NCBI GenBank assembly: GCA_029860345.1
Contig: JAOUBJ010000002.1
Span: 248,001-312,000, forward strand
Direction of reading: 5' to 3'
DNA length: 64,000 nucleotides
Origin: Candidatus Zixiibacteriota bacterium
GTDB taxonomy: Bacteria; Zixibacteria; MSB-5A5; GN15; FEB-12
Shown: in pieces, positions 27,289 through 35,749 of the stretch
Position numbering within the stretch: position 1 is the stretch's first letter
Layout: every line of letters starts with the position of its first letter
Notes under the pieces: generated by a model
What the model was told of the DNA's origin: nothing
Databases searched by the model: none
The model's input: the letters and a program-made list of their open reading frames with translations, nothing else
Made by a program: the position numbers and the translations under genes

Positions 27289-28068
27289 ATGCGGTTCCCA
27301 AGTAGTCTCATTCTTGCCTGGTTGTTGAATCTCCTCTTACCGGGGCTGGGCCATTTCTATTGGCGGGAGTTCTCATTCGGGCTGTTCATTTATCTGATTG
27401 CACTGCTGGCATCGGTTTTATATGTGGCCGTGTTTTTTGTTCCTTTGCCTTGGTATGCCGAGTTCCTGATATTGTGGCTACCCATTCTTTTCTATGCCTT
27501 CACCTTTGTGGACCTGGCTCGCACGGTCAAGCTGAAACGTCCCTCGTTGAATCGCTCCGCTCGCTCGATGATTATCATGCTGTTAGTCGGCTTGGTTTAT
27601 CAGGTCGTGTCGCCGGCAGCGATGCTCAATTTTGGATGGCGCAACAGACCGGAAATCTATACCATGCAGAACAACCGGCTCAACCCCAGATTCGCCACCG
27701 GCGACATTCTCAAGGCGGACAGGCTGGACTACACGGTCAATATAGCTTTTGTCGACCTGCCCATACTGCACAGTTTCCCGGAGCGATTCGATATTGTGCG
27801 CTTTGTCGATGACGGCGGCCGTCGTCGCACCGGACTCATCGTCGGATTACCCGCGGAGGAGGTGGTGATCGCCGACGGATTGCTGGTGGTCGATGGCGTT
27901 CCGGATGTGCGTGATGGTCCGCTGGGTATCAGTCTGCGGGGAGATTGGCCGTTGACCCTGGCCGGGCGATACTCTATCTTGGTGGCAACGGTCAACCTGG
28001 GATCGGTTGAAAACGTGTACGAGGTCCAGTTGACGCAACTGCTCGGCAAAGTAGACAAGCTGTTTTGA
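27289..28068 (+). CDS. Signal-peptidase-I-like membrane protein lacking the catalytic serine
   Basis: 259 residues. The first 130 form four or five hydrophobic segments, starting with SLILAWLLNLLLPGLGHFYW, which resembles TM2-type proteins. The second half looks like a signal peptidase S26 domain: NNRLNPRFATGDILKADRL matches the box-B region (PSxSMxPTLxxGDxILVxK), and IVGLPAEEVVIADGLLVVDG matches the GLPGExVxIxxGxLxVNG box E. The nucleophilic Ser is absent from box B and no obvious general-base Lys follows, so it is probably not an active peptidase. It ends one base before the HAD phosphatase gene. The start at ATG 27289 is the only one giving the full first helix. Confidence 0.7.
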   Translation: MRFPSSLILAWLLNLLLPGLGHFYWREFSFGLFIYLIALLASVLYVAVFFVPLPWYAEFLILWLPILFYAFTFVDLARTVKLKRPSLNRSARSMIIMLLVGLVYQVVSPAAMLNFGWRNRPEIYTMQNNRLNPRFATGDILKADRLDYTVNIAFVDLPILHSFPERFDIVRFVDDGGRRRTGLIVGLPAEEVVIADGLLVVDGVPDVRDGPLGISLRGDWPLTLAGRYSILVATVNLGSVENVYEVQLTQLLGKVDKLF

Positions 28069-28069
28069 T

Positions 28070-28723
28070 ATGTACAAACATCTGATCTTTGATCTCGACG
28101 GTACCCTCATTGATTCATCCGATGGAGTCGTCGAAGCGGTTAACTATTCGCTCATCCGAATGGGCGAGACTGAGCAACCTCCCGAAGTCATCAAGCCCTA
28201 TATCGGCTTTCCACTTGAACAGATGTATCCCGATTTCACCGAGGCCCCATATCAAGAACTCTACGCGCACTTCAAAGTGAAGGCGGCCGAGACAGTGGTG
28301 GCCTCGACCACAGCTTTGCCTCATGTTGAGGAACTGTTGGCGCAGTTGCATGAAACTGATTTCAAGTTGGCAGTGGCTACCACCAAGATCAAAGTGCATG
28401 TCGATGGCATCGTGGAGAAACTGGGGTGGCAGAACTATTTCGATGTATCGGTCGGAGGGGACGAAGCTGTTCGATTCAAACCGGACCCGGCCATATTTCA
28501 CATTGCTCTTAAGCGCTTGAACGCTCATCCGTCCGAGTCTATGGTAGTCGGCGACACCATCAACGACGTCCTGGCAGCCAGGGCGGTGCCGATGGCCGTT
28601 ACGGCGGTGGCATCTCCATACGGCAAGAGCGATCAACTGGTTGCATCTCGACCGGATCACTATATCGAAGACATTAGGCAGTTACCCCAGTTGTTGGGGC
28701 TGGATCAAAACAAGGGAGGATGA
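28070..28723 (+). CDS. HAD-superfamily hydrolase (phosphoglycolate-phosphatase-like)
   Basis: 217 residues, the usual length for the Gph/PpaX group. Motif I is FDLDGTLIDSS (about 7-17, nucleophile Asp), a four-helix cap follows, motif II is VATTK, motif III Lys lies in RFKPDPAIF, and motif IV is VVGDTINDVLAARA. It should dephosphorylate a small phosphometabolite such as 2-phosphoglycolate or pyrophosphate. It starts one base after the preceding stop codon and is therefore in the same operon. Confidence 0.9.
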   Translation: MYKHLIFDLDGTLIDSSDGVVEAVNYSLIRMGETEQPPEVIKPYIGFPLEQMYPDFTEAPYQELYAHFKVKAAETVVASTTALPHVEELLAQLHETDFKLAVATTKIKVHVDGIVEKLGWQNYFDVSVGGDEAVRFKPDPAIFHIALKRLNAHPSESMVVGDTINDVLAARAVPMAVTAVASPYGKSDQLVASRPDHYIEDIRQLPQLLGLDQNKGG

Positions 28724-28909
28724 AAAAGAAGTGAACGCACAACTTGTGATTGGGCTGGACCGAAAACTTGTGCCTGGTGTACGTCCTCAGAGTCAGGCGC
28801 ATGTCACCCTGAGCGCAGTCGAAGGGTAAGCGCAGTCGAAACAGGAGCCGATGAGGACATCTGCCGCCCACAGACTTGTGTGTGGAAGTTTGCTTTTTCG
28901 GAGGTCGTC

Positions 28910-29410
28910 ATGAAGAGGTTGTATCTAAACTCGTTCAAAACAAGTGTAGGCACTGTGCGTACCGCTGCCACCGCCGGACAATTGGTCTTGATCACACTGC
29001 CAAGTGAGTCCCGCAAGTACTACGAAGACAGAATCGCAACCCTGTTCGGTGATCACACGCTGGCTCAGGGCGGCAAGATCAATCGGAAGGCCGAAAAGCA
29101 AATCACTGCCTACCTTGATGGTAAACTGGCCGAATTCGATCTGCCCCTGGAAATCATCGGCACCAGCTTCCAGAAGAAGGCGCTCAAGCAGGTGTCACGG
29201 ATTCCTTACGGCAAGACCTGCACCTATGGTGAGATTGCCCATGCAATAGGCAGCCCTGGTGCGGCTCGCGCCGTCGGCAGTGCCAATGCAAAAAACAACC
29301 TGCCGCTGGTAATTCCGTGCCACCGAGTAGTGGCATCCAACGGTCTGGGTGGTTACGGTGGCGGTCTACCGCTGAAAAAGAAACTGTTGAAACTGGAAGG
29401 AAGCATGTAA
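28910..29410 (+). CDS. ogt: Methylated-DNA--protein-cysteine methyltransferase
   Basis: A 166-residue suicide repair protein that transfers the alkyl group from O6-alkylguanine to its own cysteine. The acceptor is Cys137 in the PCHRV motif (LVIPCHRVVASNGLGGYGGG). The DNA-binding helix region has YGKTCTYGEIAHAIGSPGAARAVGSANAKN, fully typical. I moved the start to ATG 28910, which has GGAGGT at the right distance; an upstream ATG would add ten residues with no Shine-Dalgarno sequence. Palindromic repeats separate it from the HAD gene, so it probably has its own promoter. Confidence 0.95.
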   Translation: MKRLYLNSFKTSVGTVRTAATAGQLVLITLPSESRKYYEDRIATLFGDHTLAQGGKINRKAEKQITAYLDGKLAEFDLPLEIIGTSFQKKALKQVSRIPYGKTCTYGEIAHAIGSPGAARAVGSANAKNNLPLVIPCHRVVASNGLGGYGGGLPLKKKLLKLEGSM

Positions 29411-29429
29411 ACGGGTAACCCCGTTTTCG
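29411..29429 (+). terminator. Possible short terminator after ogt
   Basis: The stem ACGGG / CCCGT with the four-base loop TAAC is followed by TTTCG, starting at the base after the ogt stop codon. The stem is short and the T-run interrupted, so termination is only possible. Confidence 0.4.
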
Positions 29430-29479
29430 TGTATCGTTCTCAACGCAAATAGAACCTGATTGTGAACTGGAGATTGTAG

Positions 29480-30580
29480 ATGGATCCGCGCATTGAAAAA
29501 CTGGCGAAAGTACTGGTACACTATTCTATCGCCTTGAAAAAGGGACAGTTGGTCAAAATCGTCGGTGAAACGGCCGGGCTGCCCTTAATCAAGGCTGTGT
29601 TCAAAGAAGCAGTCAAAGTGGGCGCGCACCCGATCACTCAGATCAGAGTGTCGGACAACGAAGAGACCTTGATGAAATTGGGCAGCGATGCGCAGTTGAA
29701 GTATCTGCCGCCGATGGCCAGTATGGAGATCAAGAAGATTGATGCTTATGTAGGCATCTGGGGTTCGGAAAACACGCGGAACATGTCCGGAGTCGACCCC
29801 AAACGTCAGGCGCTTTACCGCCTGTCCTCCAAGTCGATCATGCAGACATTCTTCAAGCGGTTTGCCGCCGGTGAACTGCGCTGGGTGGGTACGCAGTTTC
29901 CCACTTTGGCCGACGCGCAGGAAGCCGAGATGTCGCTGTCGGATTACGAAGATTTCGTCTATGGCGCAGGGCATATAACTGCCAAGGACCCGGTGGCCCA
30001 TTGGAAGAAAGTGGCCAAAGAGCAGGCCCGTTTGATTAAGATTCTCAACCGATGCGGCAAGATTCATGTGCAGGCCAAAGACACCGACCTGAGACTCGAC
30101 GTCAAAGGTCGCAAATGGATCAACTGTGCCGGGACCGAAAATTTCCCGGATGGCGAAGTGTTTACCAGCCCGATTGAGAACACTGCCGAGGGGTACATCC
30201 ACTACAGCTTCCCGGCCGTTTACGGCGGACGCGAAGTCGAAGATGTACGGCTTGAGTTCAAGAAAGGCAAAGTGATCGCCGAGTCGGCCGGAAAAAACCA
30301 GGCCTACTTGACCGCCATGCTCAACATGGATAAAGGTGCGCGCTTCCTCGGCGAGTTTGCCATCGGGACCAACTACCAGATCAAACGGTTCTCGAAGAAC
30401 ATTCTTTTTGATGAAAAGATTGGCGGCACTTGTCACCTGGCGGTTGGCCAGGGTATCCCTGAGGCCGGCGGCAAGAACCAAAGTGCCTTACACTGGGACA
30501 TGGTTTGCGATCTGAAGAAGAACAGCCAGATCACCGCCGACGGCAAGGTGATCTACAAGAACGGCAAGTTCACCATATAG
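29480..30580 (+). CDS. M29 family aminopeptidase
   Basis: A 366-residue metal-dependent aminopeptidase (thermophilic aminopeptidase/AmpS group). Conserved family landmarks are LVHYSIALKKGQLVKIVGE at the N-terminus, CAGTENFPDGEVFTSPIENTAEG and GRKWINCAG in the centre, and LGEFAIGTNYQIKRF with GGTCHLAVGQGIPEAGGKNQSALHWDMVCDL at the C-terminus. Together these contain the Glu, His, Tyr and Asp metal ligands. It is cytoplasmic, releases N-terminal amino acids, and has no signal peptide. The start ATG 29480 follows CTGGAG. It stands alone between repeats. Confidence 0.93.
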   Translation: MDPRIEKLAKVLVHYSIALKKGQLVKIVGETAGLPLIKAVFKEAVKVGAHPITQIRVSDNEETLMKLGSDAQLKYLPPMASMEIKKIDAYVGIWGSENTRNMSGVDPKRQALYRLSSKSIMQTFFKRFAAGELRWVGTQFPTLADAQEAEMSLSDYEDFVYGAGHITAKDPVAHWKKVAKEQARLIKILNRCGKIHVQAKDTDLRLDVKGRKWINCAGTENFPDGEVFTSPIENTAEGYIHYSFPAVYGGREVEDVRLEFKKGKVIAESAGKNQAYLTAMLNMDKGARFLGEFAIGTNYQIKRFSKNILFDEKIGGTCHLAVGQGIPEAGGKNQSALHWDMVCDLKKNSQITADGKVIYKNGKFTI

Positions 30581-30703
30581 CCGGTCGCAGACTATTCAGA
30601 CACGCGATGCGCATGAAACCCGTTTATGGGCGGCTTGATCGTGTCACCCTGAGCGCCGTCGAGCGGCAAAAAGTCTTAATGAGCGAGGCAGGCAGGTAGT
30701 AGT

Positions 30704-31882
30704 GTGAAGTATTGTAGAACAGGTCTAAGTCGAGATACTATCACTCTGATGTTGGTGTCGTTGAGTGTGATCCTGATTAGATGCGGCGATGAGGACACAT
30801 CTCCAACCAACTCAACCAACCCGGGCGACACCATCGCGGCCGACACTCTGCTCACCGTATCACCACTGTCCATTGACTCCGTTACCGGTTTTGTCCCCTT
30901 GGGCAATCTCAATCCCAGTGGACACGTTTTCCCTACCGACCACTGTTACATGTACCTGCCCACCGACCCTGGCGCTTACAGATCCCACGTGGTGACTTTA
31001 TATTGCCCCGGAAATCTGCGGCTAACTGAAATCAACGCCTTTGAACACGTTGGCGCCAACATCACCGATTACCGAATTGGCTTTGAGTTGCAGTCTGGCG
31101 TAACACTTGAGTTCTCTCATGCTTCATCTCTCGAACAATCGGTTTTTGGCGATGTTACCGGTTTCGCCGGTTTTACCTTATTGCAGGAATATACAACCGG
31201 GGGAGAGACCTATCGAATGTGGCGCAAACCGGCCGACACAGTCCTTTCGGCCGGCACGATTCTCGGAACAGCGGGAGGAAATCCTCGTCAAGGAGCGCTG
31301 GACATCGGAGTCTATGACACCCGTGTGACTCATGCTACCGCGGCGGCGGCCGGGACCTGGACAAACAGCAACTACCTCCACGCCGTCTGTCCGCTTGAGT
31401 ATTATGCACCCGGCGCCGTCAAAGAATCACTCTACGCCATCATGCAGCGCGACACCGTCCACGGAGACAACTATCCATGTGGATGGATCGCCCAGGATGT
31501 TGCCGGGACCGCCCAGGGAATCTGGTTCAATCCGGATTCACCTCGTCCTTACCCGGAGGATCCGCATTTGGCCTTGGTCTGGCACAACCAGGAAGCCGCC
31601 AGGCAGGTGATATCGATGGGGACGTCGGTACATGCTCTTCCAGCCGGAACTTACAAATTCACGCCGGTCACCGATGGTGCTTTGAACCGCCGGTTTGATC
31701 AGATAGAACCCGACGGGCAGGTGCATGGATATCATCTGATGGATCACCATGACCTTTTGCTCAAGACGGCAATTGTTCAAATGACCGACGCAACCACACT
31801 CAGGTTCGATGCTTTGGTAGGGCACATATCCGACAGCAGTTTATGGATATTTACCGACTCGGCAATGACGTTTACTCGATAG
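30704..31882 (+). CDS. Secreted protein or lipoprotein, possible degenerate M23-like domain
   Basis: 392 residues from GTG 30704. The hydrophobic N-terminus TLMLVSLSVILIRCGDED resembles a lipoprotein signal with Cys27, although the Arg before Cys is atypical. The segment FVPLGNLNPSGHVFPTDHCYMYL resembles the start of LytM/M23-like domains (G-H-x-x-P-T-D-H) found in secreted proteins of FCB bacteria. The rest is beta-rich with no other recognised motif. I infer an envelope protein of unknown function. It is preceded by a partial Family A repeat (30644-30664) and followed by a Family B repeat. Confidence 0.6.
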   Translation: MKYCRTGLSRDTITLMLVSLSVILIRCGDEDTSPTNSTNPGDTIAADTLLTVSPLSIDSVTGFVPLGNLNPSGHVFPTDHCYMYLPTDPGAYRSHVVTLYCPGNLRLTEINAFEHVGANITDYRIGFELQSGVTLEFSHASSLEQSVFGDVTGFAGFTLLQEYTTGGETYRMWRKPADTVLSAGTILGTAGGNPRQGALDIGVYDTRVTHATAAAAGTWTNSNYLHAVCPLEYYAPGAVKESLYAIMQRDTVHGDNYPCGWIAQDVAGTAQGIWFNPDSPRPYPEDPHLALVWHNQEAARQVISMGTSVHALPAGTYKFTPVTDGALNRRFDQIEPDGQVHGYHLMDHHDLLLKTAIVQMTDATTLRFDALVGHISDSSLWIFTDSAMTFTR

Positions 31883-31924
31883 TCCGGCAGGGTGGGCCTC
31901 GAACCCGCCAAAGACCCTGATCCT

Positions 31925-31970
31925 GTAGGGCGGGTCCGTCTTCGCCTGCGCGCCGCGGCGTGAACCCGCC
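31925..31970. repeat. Family B repeat (GTAGGGCGGGTCC ... GGACCCGCC-like)
   Basis: A 46-base unit beginning GTAGGGCGGGTCCGTCTTCG and ending GCGTGAACCCGCC, with a CGCGCCGCGGCG centre. Near-identical copies occur at 32545-32590, 47012-47057 and 54415-54460, and in reverse inside imuA at 53518-53562. The outer arms GGCGGGT / ACCCGCC are complementary. Confidence 0.85.
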
Positions 31971-32017
31971 AAAAACTGAAAACATGAAGCAGTCGCCAAT
32001 AGACAGAGAGGAATACA

Positions 32018-32539
32018 ATGAGCAAGACAGAGGAAAACTTAAAAGCCGCCTTCGCCGGTGAATCGCAGGCCCGTAACAAGTACCAATTCTGGGCGAAAGT
32101 AGCCAAGAAAGAGGGCTACCACTATATCGCCAAGATTTTTGAAGAAACAGCGGCCAACGAGATGCGTCACGCCAAAGACGAATTCGCCCTGCTCGACGGA
32201 ATCGGCGACACTGCCGCCAACCTGCAGGCAGCCGCCGAGGGTGAACATTACGAGACAGTCGAGATGTATCCGACTTTCGCCAAGGAAGCAGCCGAAGAGG
32301 GCAACAAGAAAGCGGCGGCGCTATTCAAACTGATCGCCAAGATCGAAGCCCACCATCGAGACCGGTACCGAAAGCTTCTTGAGATGGTCAAGACCGGGAC
32401 GGTGTACAAGCGCGACGAGCCGATCAAGTGGAAATGTTCGGTCTGCGGATACATTCATGAAGGCACCGAGCCACCGGGCAAGTGTCCCTGCTGCGCTCAT
32501 GGACTTGAGCATTTCGAGCCAGCCAATATGGATTTTTAG
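32018..32539 (+). CDS. rbr: Rubrerythrin
   Basis: A 173-residue cytoplasmic non-heme iron peroxidase that reduces hydrogen peroxide in anaerobes. The N-terminal four-helix domain has the two diiron motifs (FAGESQARNKYQFWA; EETAANEMRHAKDEFALL; and later EAAEEGNKKAAALFKLIAKIEAHHRDRY). The C-terminal rubredoxin-like domain has CSVCGY and CPCCAHG, four Cys for a mononuclear Fe. Order and length are canonical. A clear GAGAGGAA precedes ATG 32018. It is flanked on both sides by Family B repeats and seems monocistronic. Its presence supports an anaerobic or microaerophilic lifestyle. Confidence 0.96.
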   Translation: MSKTEENLKAAFAGESQARNKYQFWAKVAKKEGYHYIAKIFEETAANEMRHAKDEFALLDGIGDTAANLQAAAEGEHYETVEMYPTFAKEAAEEGNKKAAALFKLIAKIEAHHRDRYRKLLEMVKTGTVYKRDEPIKWKCSVCGYIHEGTEPPGKCPCCAHGLEHFEPANMDF

Positions 32540-32544
32540 TCTTC

Positions 32545-32590
32545 GTAGGGCGGGTCCGTCTTCGCCTGCGCGCCGCGGCGTGAACCCGCC
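32545..32590. repeat. Family B repeat
   Basis: Second copy, nearly identical to that at 31925-31970. The two copies bracket the rubrerythrin gene in direct orientation. The rest of the 32540-32782 gap contains no gene. Confidence 0.85.
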
Positions 32591-32782
32591 AATGGGCGTG
32601 GCCCGGACTTTGGGGCAGGTTGATTAAGTCGCTTTTCTTTGGTGGCGTTGGGCGACCCCGCCCGACGCCTCCCGTGCAAACACCACCCAAATCTCCCACC
32701 GCAAGCGGATGGGGCACCCCTCCTGCGGCGGACCTTCGGCGCAGAGATGCGACCCTGGCGCTACCGGGTTCTCGTGCCGCAT

Positions 32783-34726
32783 CTACGGACAATCCACAGG
32801 CGGTGGACCACCGGTGAACATGAAGTCTACAAGAGTGACCAGGTCGGCGATATCAATGTCGGACAGGCTTTCAGCCGTCCCGACGGCACAACAACTACCG
32901 TCGATGTTGGCCTCTTCGGTGCACGGCGGAACCGGCCCTCCTGTGAACATGTAGTCGACTAACCAAACCAGATCGCCGATGTCGATGTCGACATTGCCGT
33001 CGATGATGCCGTCCACGTTACCACGCCTGTCTTCGCAGCAAGTCTCACTCGGCGGTGTGACCAGCAAGCTATCGAACAGCATGACCTCCGGCGCCGACAT
33101 ACCAAACGTCGACCAGAGGCTGTACAGAGTATCACCCCAGTCATCGGTCACGTTCTCGTCGCGCAGGAACTCGATGTATTCCTTGCTCGTAGTCTGATAC
33201 AGAAGCTTCGCGAATATCCTGACTGCGCCTGGAGAAATCATATAGTCGGTGTCGTCCCAGAATTGTCCATCGGCATAACTATAGGCTACCGGAGGAGATT
33301 GTATTGTGGTGTAGTCGACATTGGTAAACCCGCGCGGTGGAATGCGGTTGTCGCTATACACGGTGTCATTCAGCACAAAGTGAAATGACGGACCTGCGGG
33401 CAAGCCGATGATGCCGCTTAGACTGTTTGAGATACCCGGTTTGATCTCGTAAACTTTGGCCGCGGCATCGTGGGTCAGAACTGCCGTGGTGCTGTCGTAG
33501 GCGCCTGACTCATAGATCAACTGGTCGCTGCTGTCGAAGACCTGGATGTTGAGCCAGATACGTCTCCCTTCCGGATAGCCCGATGGCAGTTTGTGACCGG
33601 TTTCATTCACAACACGAACTGTCAAGGCGAGACTGTCGCCTGATTCCGTAACTGTCAGTTGCATACTGGCTGCTTTCTGAAGCATACCCCGCGCTCGCGC
33701 AATACCAGCATCCAATGCCGCCGGGTCTGTCTCACCGGGAAAGACAGACTCAATGATGAGAGGCACGAAAGTATTGCCGCCGGTCATGTCATGCAGCGGG
33801 AGATCGTCGCGCTCCGGCGCGCCGTTCTTGTTGCAGCCAACGCCGGTGACATCTTTAAGATGACAATCCTGGCACGTCCTCACCGTGTCTTTGTTACCGC
33901 CGAACTGTGGGGCATAGACTCCTTCGGGCGTGTTGTAGGCGCTGTGTAGCCATTCGCTGTAGGTGCGCTCAACCGGGAACATACTGCGTGGATCAAAATC
34001 AGGTGCGGGTGAACCGAAAGTGTTGGGAACGTAAGCGCCACTACTGTCCCGCGTGAAGGCAGGATTACTGACATCGTGGCAGGTTCCGCATAATGCCGAC
34101 GAAGGATGCAGGGGAGAGTAAAGATACTGATGCCGTGCCTCAGCCTCGACATACGGGCCGCGTTTGGAATTGTCGGAATCTGTGATGTACATGCCGTTGG
34201 CAGCATGCGTCGGGATGGTACTCATGGTGGCCAGGTAGTTTTGATCTGCGGCGAATGTTTCTGCGTTATAGGCGGAATCGTTGGGGTACGGATTCACGCC
34301 CACCGGCGACGGTGTCACCAGCTTGTGGCAGAAATCGCATGTAACTCCTTCCCGGTCGCTTGCAGTAAGAGCCGATCCATCGGTGGGTATCGAGCGACCC
34401 TCCAGCCAACCTTGAGGTGTGTGACAGCGAATACACAGATCGCCGCTTTCCGGAGCATCCTGATTGGCGATCGTCATCGTGGCCAGAAACAGCGGGTCTC
34501 GCATAGCTTGCGACATCATGCTGCCGCGCCAGACGAAGGCCTGTTCTACGGTCGGGTCATAACCGCCGTGACAGTTATCGCATTTGTCCGGTGTTTCAAG
34601 ATTGCCAGTCTCACCCGGCTGTGATCCCGGCAAGAAGAAATCGTCTATGGTGGTAGGCACTTGTGCCCACGCCATCAGCGCTCCCCCGACGATCAGTAGT
34701 GCTATTGTCTTGGCAACTACACGCAC
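32783..34726 (-). CDS. Secreted pentaheme cytochrome c with C-terminal dockerin-like repeats
   Basis: About 647 residues with a signal peptide (TIALLIVGGALMAWA). Five CxxCH heme sites are visible: CDNCH (about 51), CIRCH (100), CDFCH (132), CGTCH (215) and CQDCH (287). The middle 300 residues are beta-rich. The last 80 hold CCEDRRGNVDG, then two dockerin-like Ca-binding repeats (DIDIGDLVWLVDYMFTGG; DIDIADLVTLVDFMFTGG). It is an extracytoplasmic electron carrier or redox enzyme of unknown specificity. GTG 34726, with GAGAGG upstream, is preferred over GTG 34732. The dockerin on a multiheme cytochrome suggests attachment to a surface assembly. Confidence 0.88.
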   Translation of the reverse strand: MRVVAKTIALLIVGGALMAWAQVPTTIDDFFLPGSQPGETGNLETPDKCDNCHGGYDPTVEQAFVWRGSMMSQAMRDPLFLATMTIANQDAPESGDLCIRCHTPQGWLEGRSIPTDGSALTASDREGVTCDFCHKLVTPSPVGVNPYPNDSAYNAETFAADQNYLATMSTIPTHAANGMYITDSDNSKRGPYVEAEARHQYLYSPLHPSSALCGTCHDVSNPAFTRDSSGAYVPNTFGSPAPDFDPRSMFPVERTYSEWLHSAYNTPEGVYAPQFGGNKDTVRTCQDCHLKDVTGVGCNKNGAPERDDLPLHDMTGGNTFVPLIIESVFPGETDPAALDAGIARARGMLQKAASMQLTVTESGDSLALTVRVVNETGHKLPSGYPEGRRIWLNIQVFDSSDQLIYESGAYDSTTAVLTHDAAAKVYEIKPGISNSLSGIIGLPAGPSFHFVLNDTVYSDNRIPPRGFTNVDYTTIQSPPVAYSYADGQFWDDTDYMISPGAVRIFAKLLYQTTSKEYIEFLRDENVTDDWGDTLYSLWSTFGMSAPEVMLFDSLLVTPPSETCCEDRRGNVDGIIDGNVDIDIGDLVWLVDYMFTGGPVPPCTEEANIDGSCCAVGTAESLSDIDIADLVTLVDFMFTGGPPPVDCP

Positions 34727-35035
34727 AGGCACCTCTCAGCTTAATATCGCGCAGCAAAACCAAACTCCCCGAGCTACTCGAAACAGTGTCTCGGGCGACT
34801 GTTCTTCATCCTGTTAATATAGGGGAAAAGCCAGAAAAGGCAATGTCATTGTCGGTCAGGCAAGGCGGCACAACCTCATGCTGAGCGGAGTCGAAGCATG
34901 AACCCAGTTTAGTTATCTGCGAAGGTGGGAATCCATCTTCTCTCTACTTAGTCATTCTGGCGAAGGCCAGAGTCCATCTTCTCTCTACTTAGTCATTCTG
35001 GCGAAGGCCAGAAACCAGCCTTCGCCTACGCCAGT
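34727..35035. other. Repeat-rich gap with a 41-bp direct duplication
   Basis: It holds a Family A palindrome (34876-34902). It also contains two direct copies of a unit running from TCTTCTCTCTACTTAGTCAT to GGCGAAGGCCAGA (about 34937-35010), derived from the common CATTC-CGCGAAGGCGGGAATCC repeat. No gene is present. Confidence 0.6.
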
Positions 35036-35749
35036 TCAGGACTCCTGTGGCCCCGGCCACCCCCGTAACCCATAAGGACGATTCATGGATGTCACCCTGA
35101 GCGCAGTCGAAGGGTCCCCCTCATCACTTTTCACCCCGAGCGGAGTCGAGGGGTGACCTGCACCGGAATCCATCTTCTCCGTCTCTGTCATTCCGGGCTT
35201 TGACCCGGAATCCATCTTCTCCTGCAACCGTTGCAGCAGCCGAATCGCCCGCGTCAATTGCCGATCAAGACGCATCTCATAGAACATCAGACTCTTGCGA
35301 AACGACTCCCCCGGCACAGACTTGGAACCGACAAGATTCGCGTTATGTTGCGCGACAGTTTCATCATCGATCTCATCGGCATCGCCCTGGAATCCGAAAA
35401 AGTTGCCACGTTCGATATCATCGGCGGCATCTTCCAACTGACGGTTGATACGTGAGGTTTCGGCATTGATAACACGTCGATAACGCCACATCGCGTTGAT
35501 GATTTTCAGCACGAGATGTTCCTGAAGGATACCTACCGGTTTAAGCTCCTCCACCAGCGAGTCAACTAGTACTTCATACTGTTCTCTATCCTCGGTCAGG
35601 TGAGCCGATTTGAGAATCGCATCACAGGCATGAAGCCCGTGCTTGATTGCGTTTCGACTGGCCACCAACTTCCCTTCGGGCGTGACCGGCCCGGTCGATT
35701 TTTGAGCATTCCGCCTGTTGGACGCAATTTGTCTCTTACTCGCCGCCAT
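35036..35749 (-). CDS. Hypothetical protein with NRRNAQKSTGP domain and repeat-derived C-terminus
   Basis: 237 residues. The N-terminus contains SNRRNAQKSTGPVTPEGK and RNAIKHGLHA, a short domain of unknown function common in Planctomycetes, Acidobacteria and related genomes. A helical middle follows (about 60-170), with a long Arg/Leu-rich helix. The last 60 residues are translated intergenic repeats: MDSGSKPGMT (Family E), then HPSTPLGV and [10 protein letters not shown] (two Family A units). The original gene probably ended near residue 175 and was extended by repeat insertion. ATG 35749 follows a Shine-Dalgarno-like AAAGGATAGGT. No function is assigned. Confidence 0.65.
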   Translation of the reverse strand: MAASKRQIASNRRNAQKSTGPVTPEGKLVASRNAIKHGLHACDAILKSAHLTEDREQYEVLVDSLVEELKPVGILQEHLVLKIINAMWRYRRVINAETSRINRQLEDAADDIERGNFFGFQGDADEIDDETVAQHNANLVGSKSVPGESFRKSLMFYEMRLDRQLTRAIRLLQRLQEKMDSGSKPGMTETEKMDSGAGHPSTPLGVKSDEGDPSTALRVTSMNRPYGLRGWPGPQES

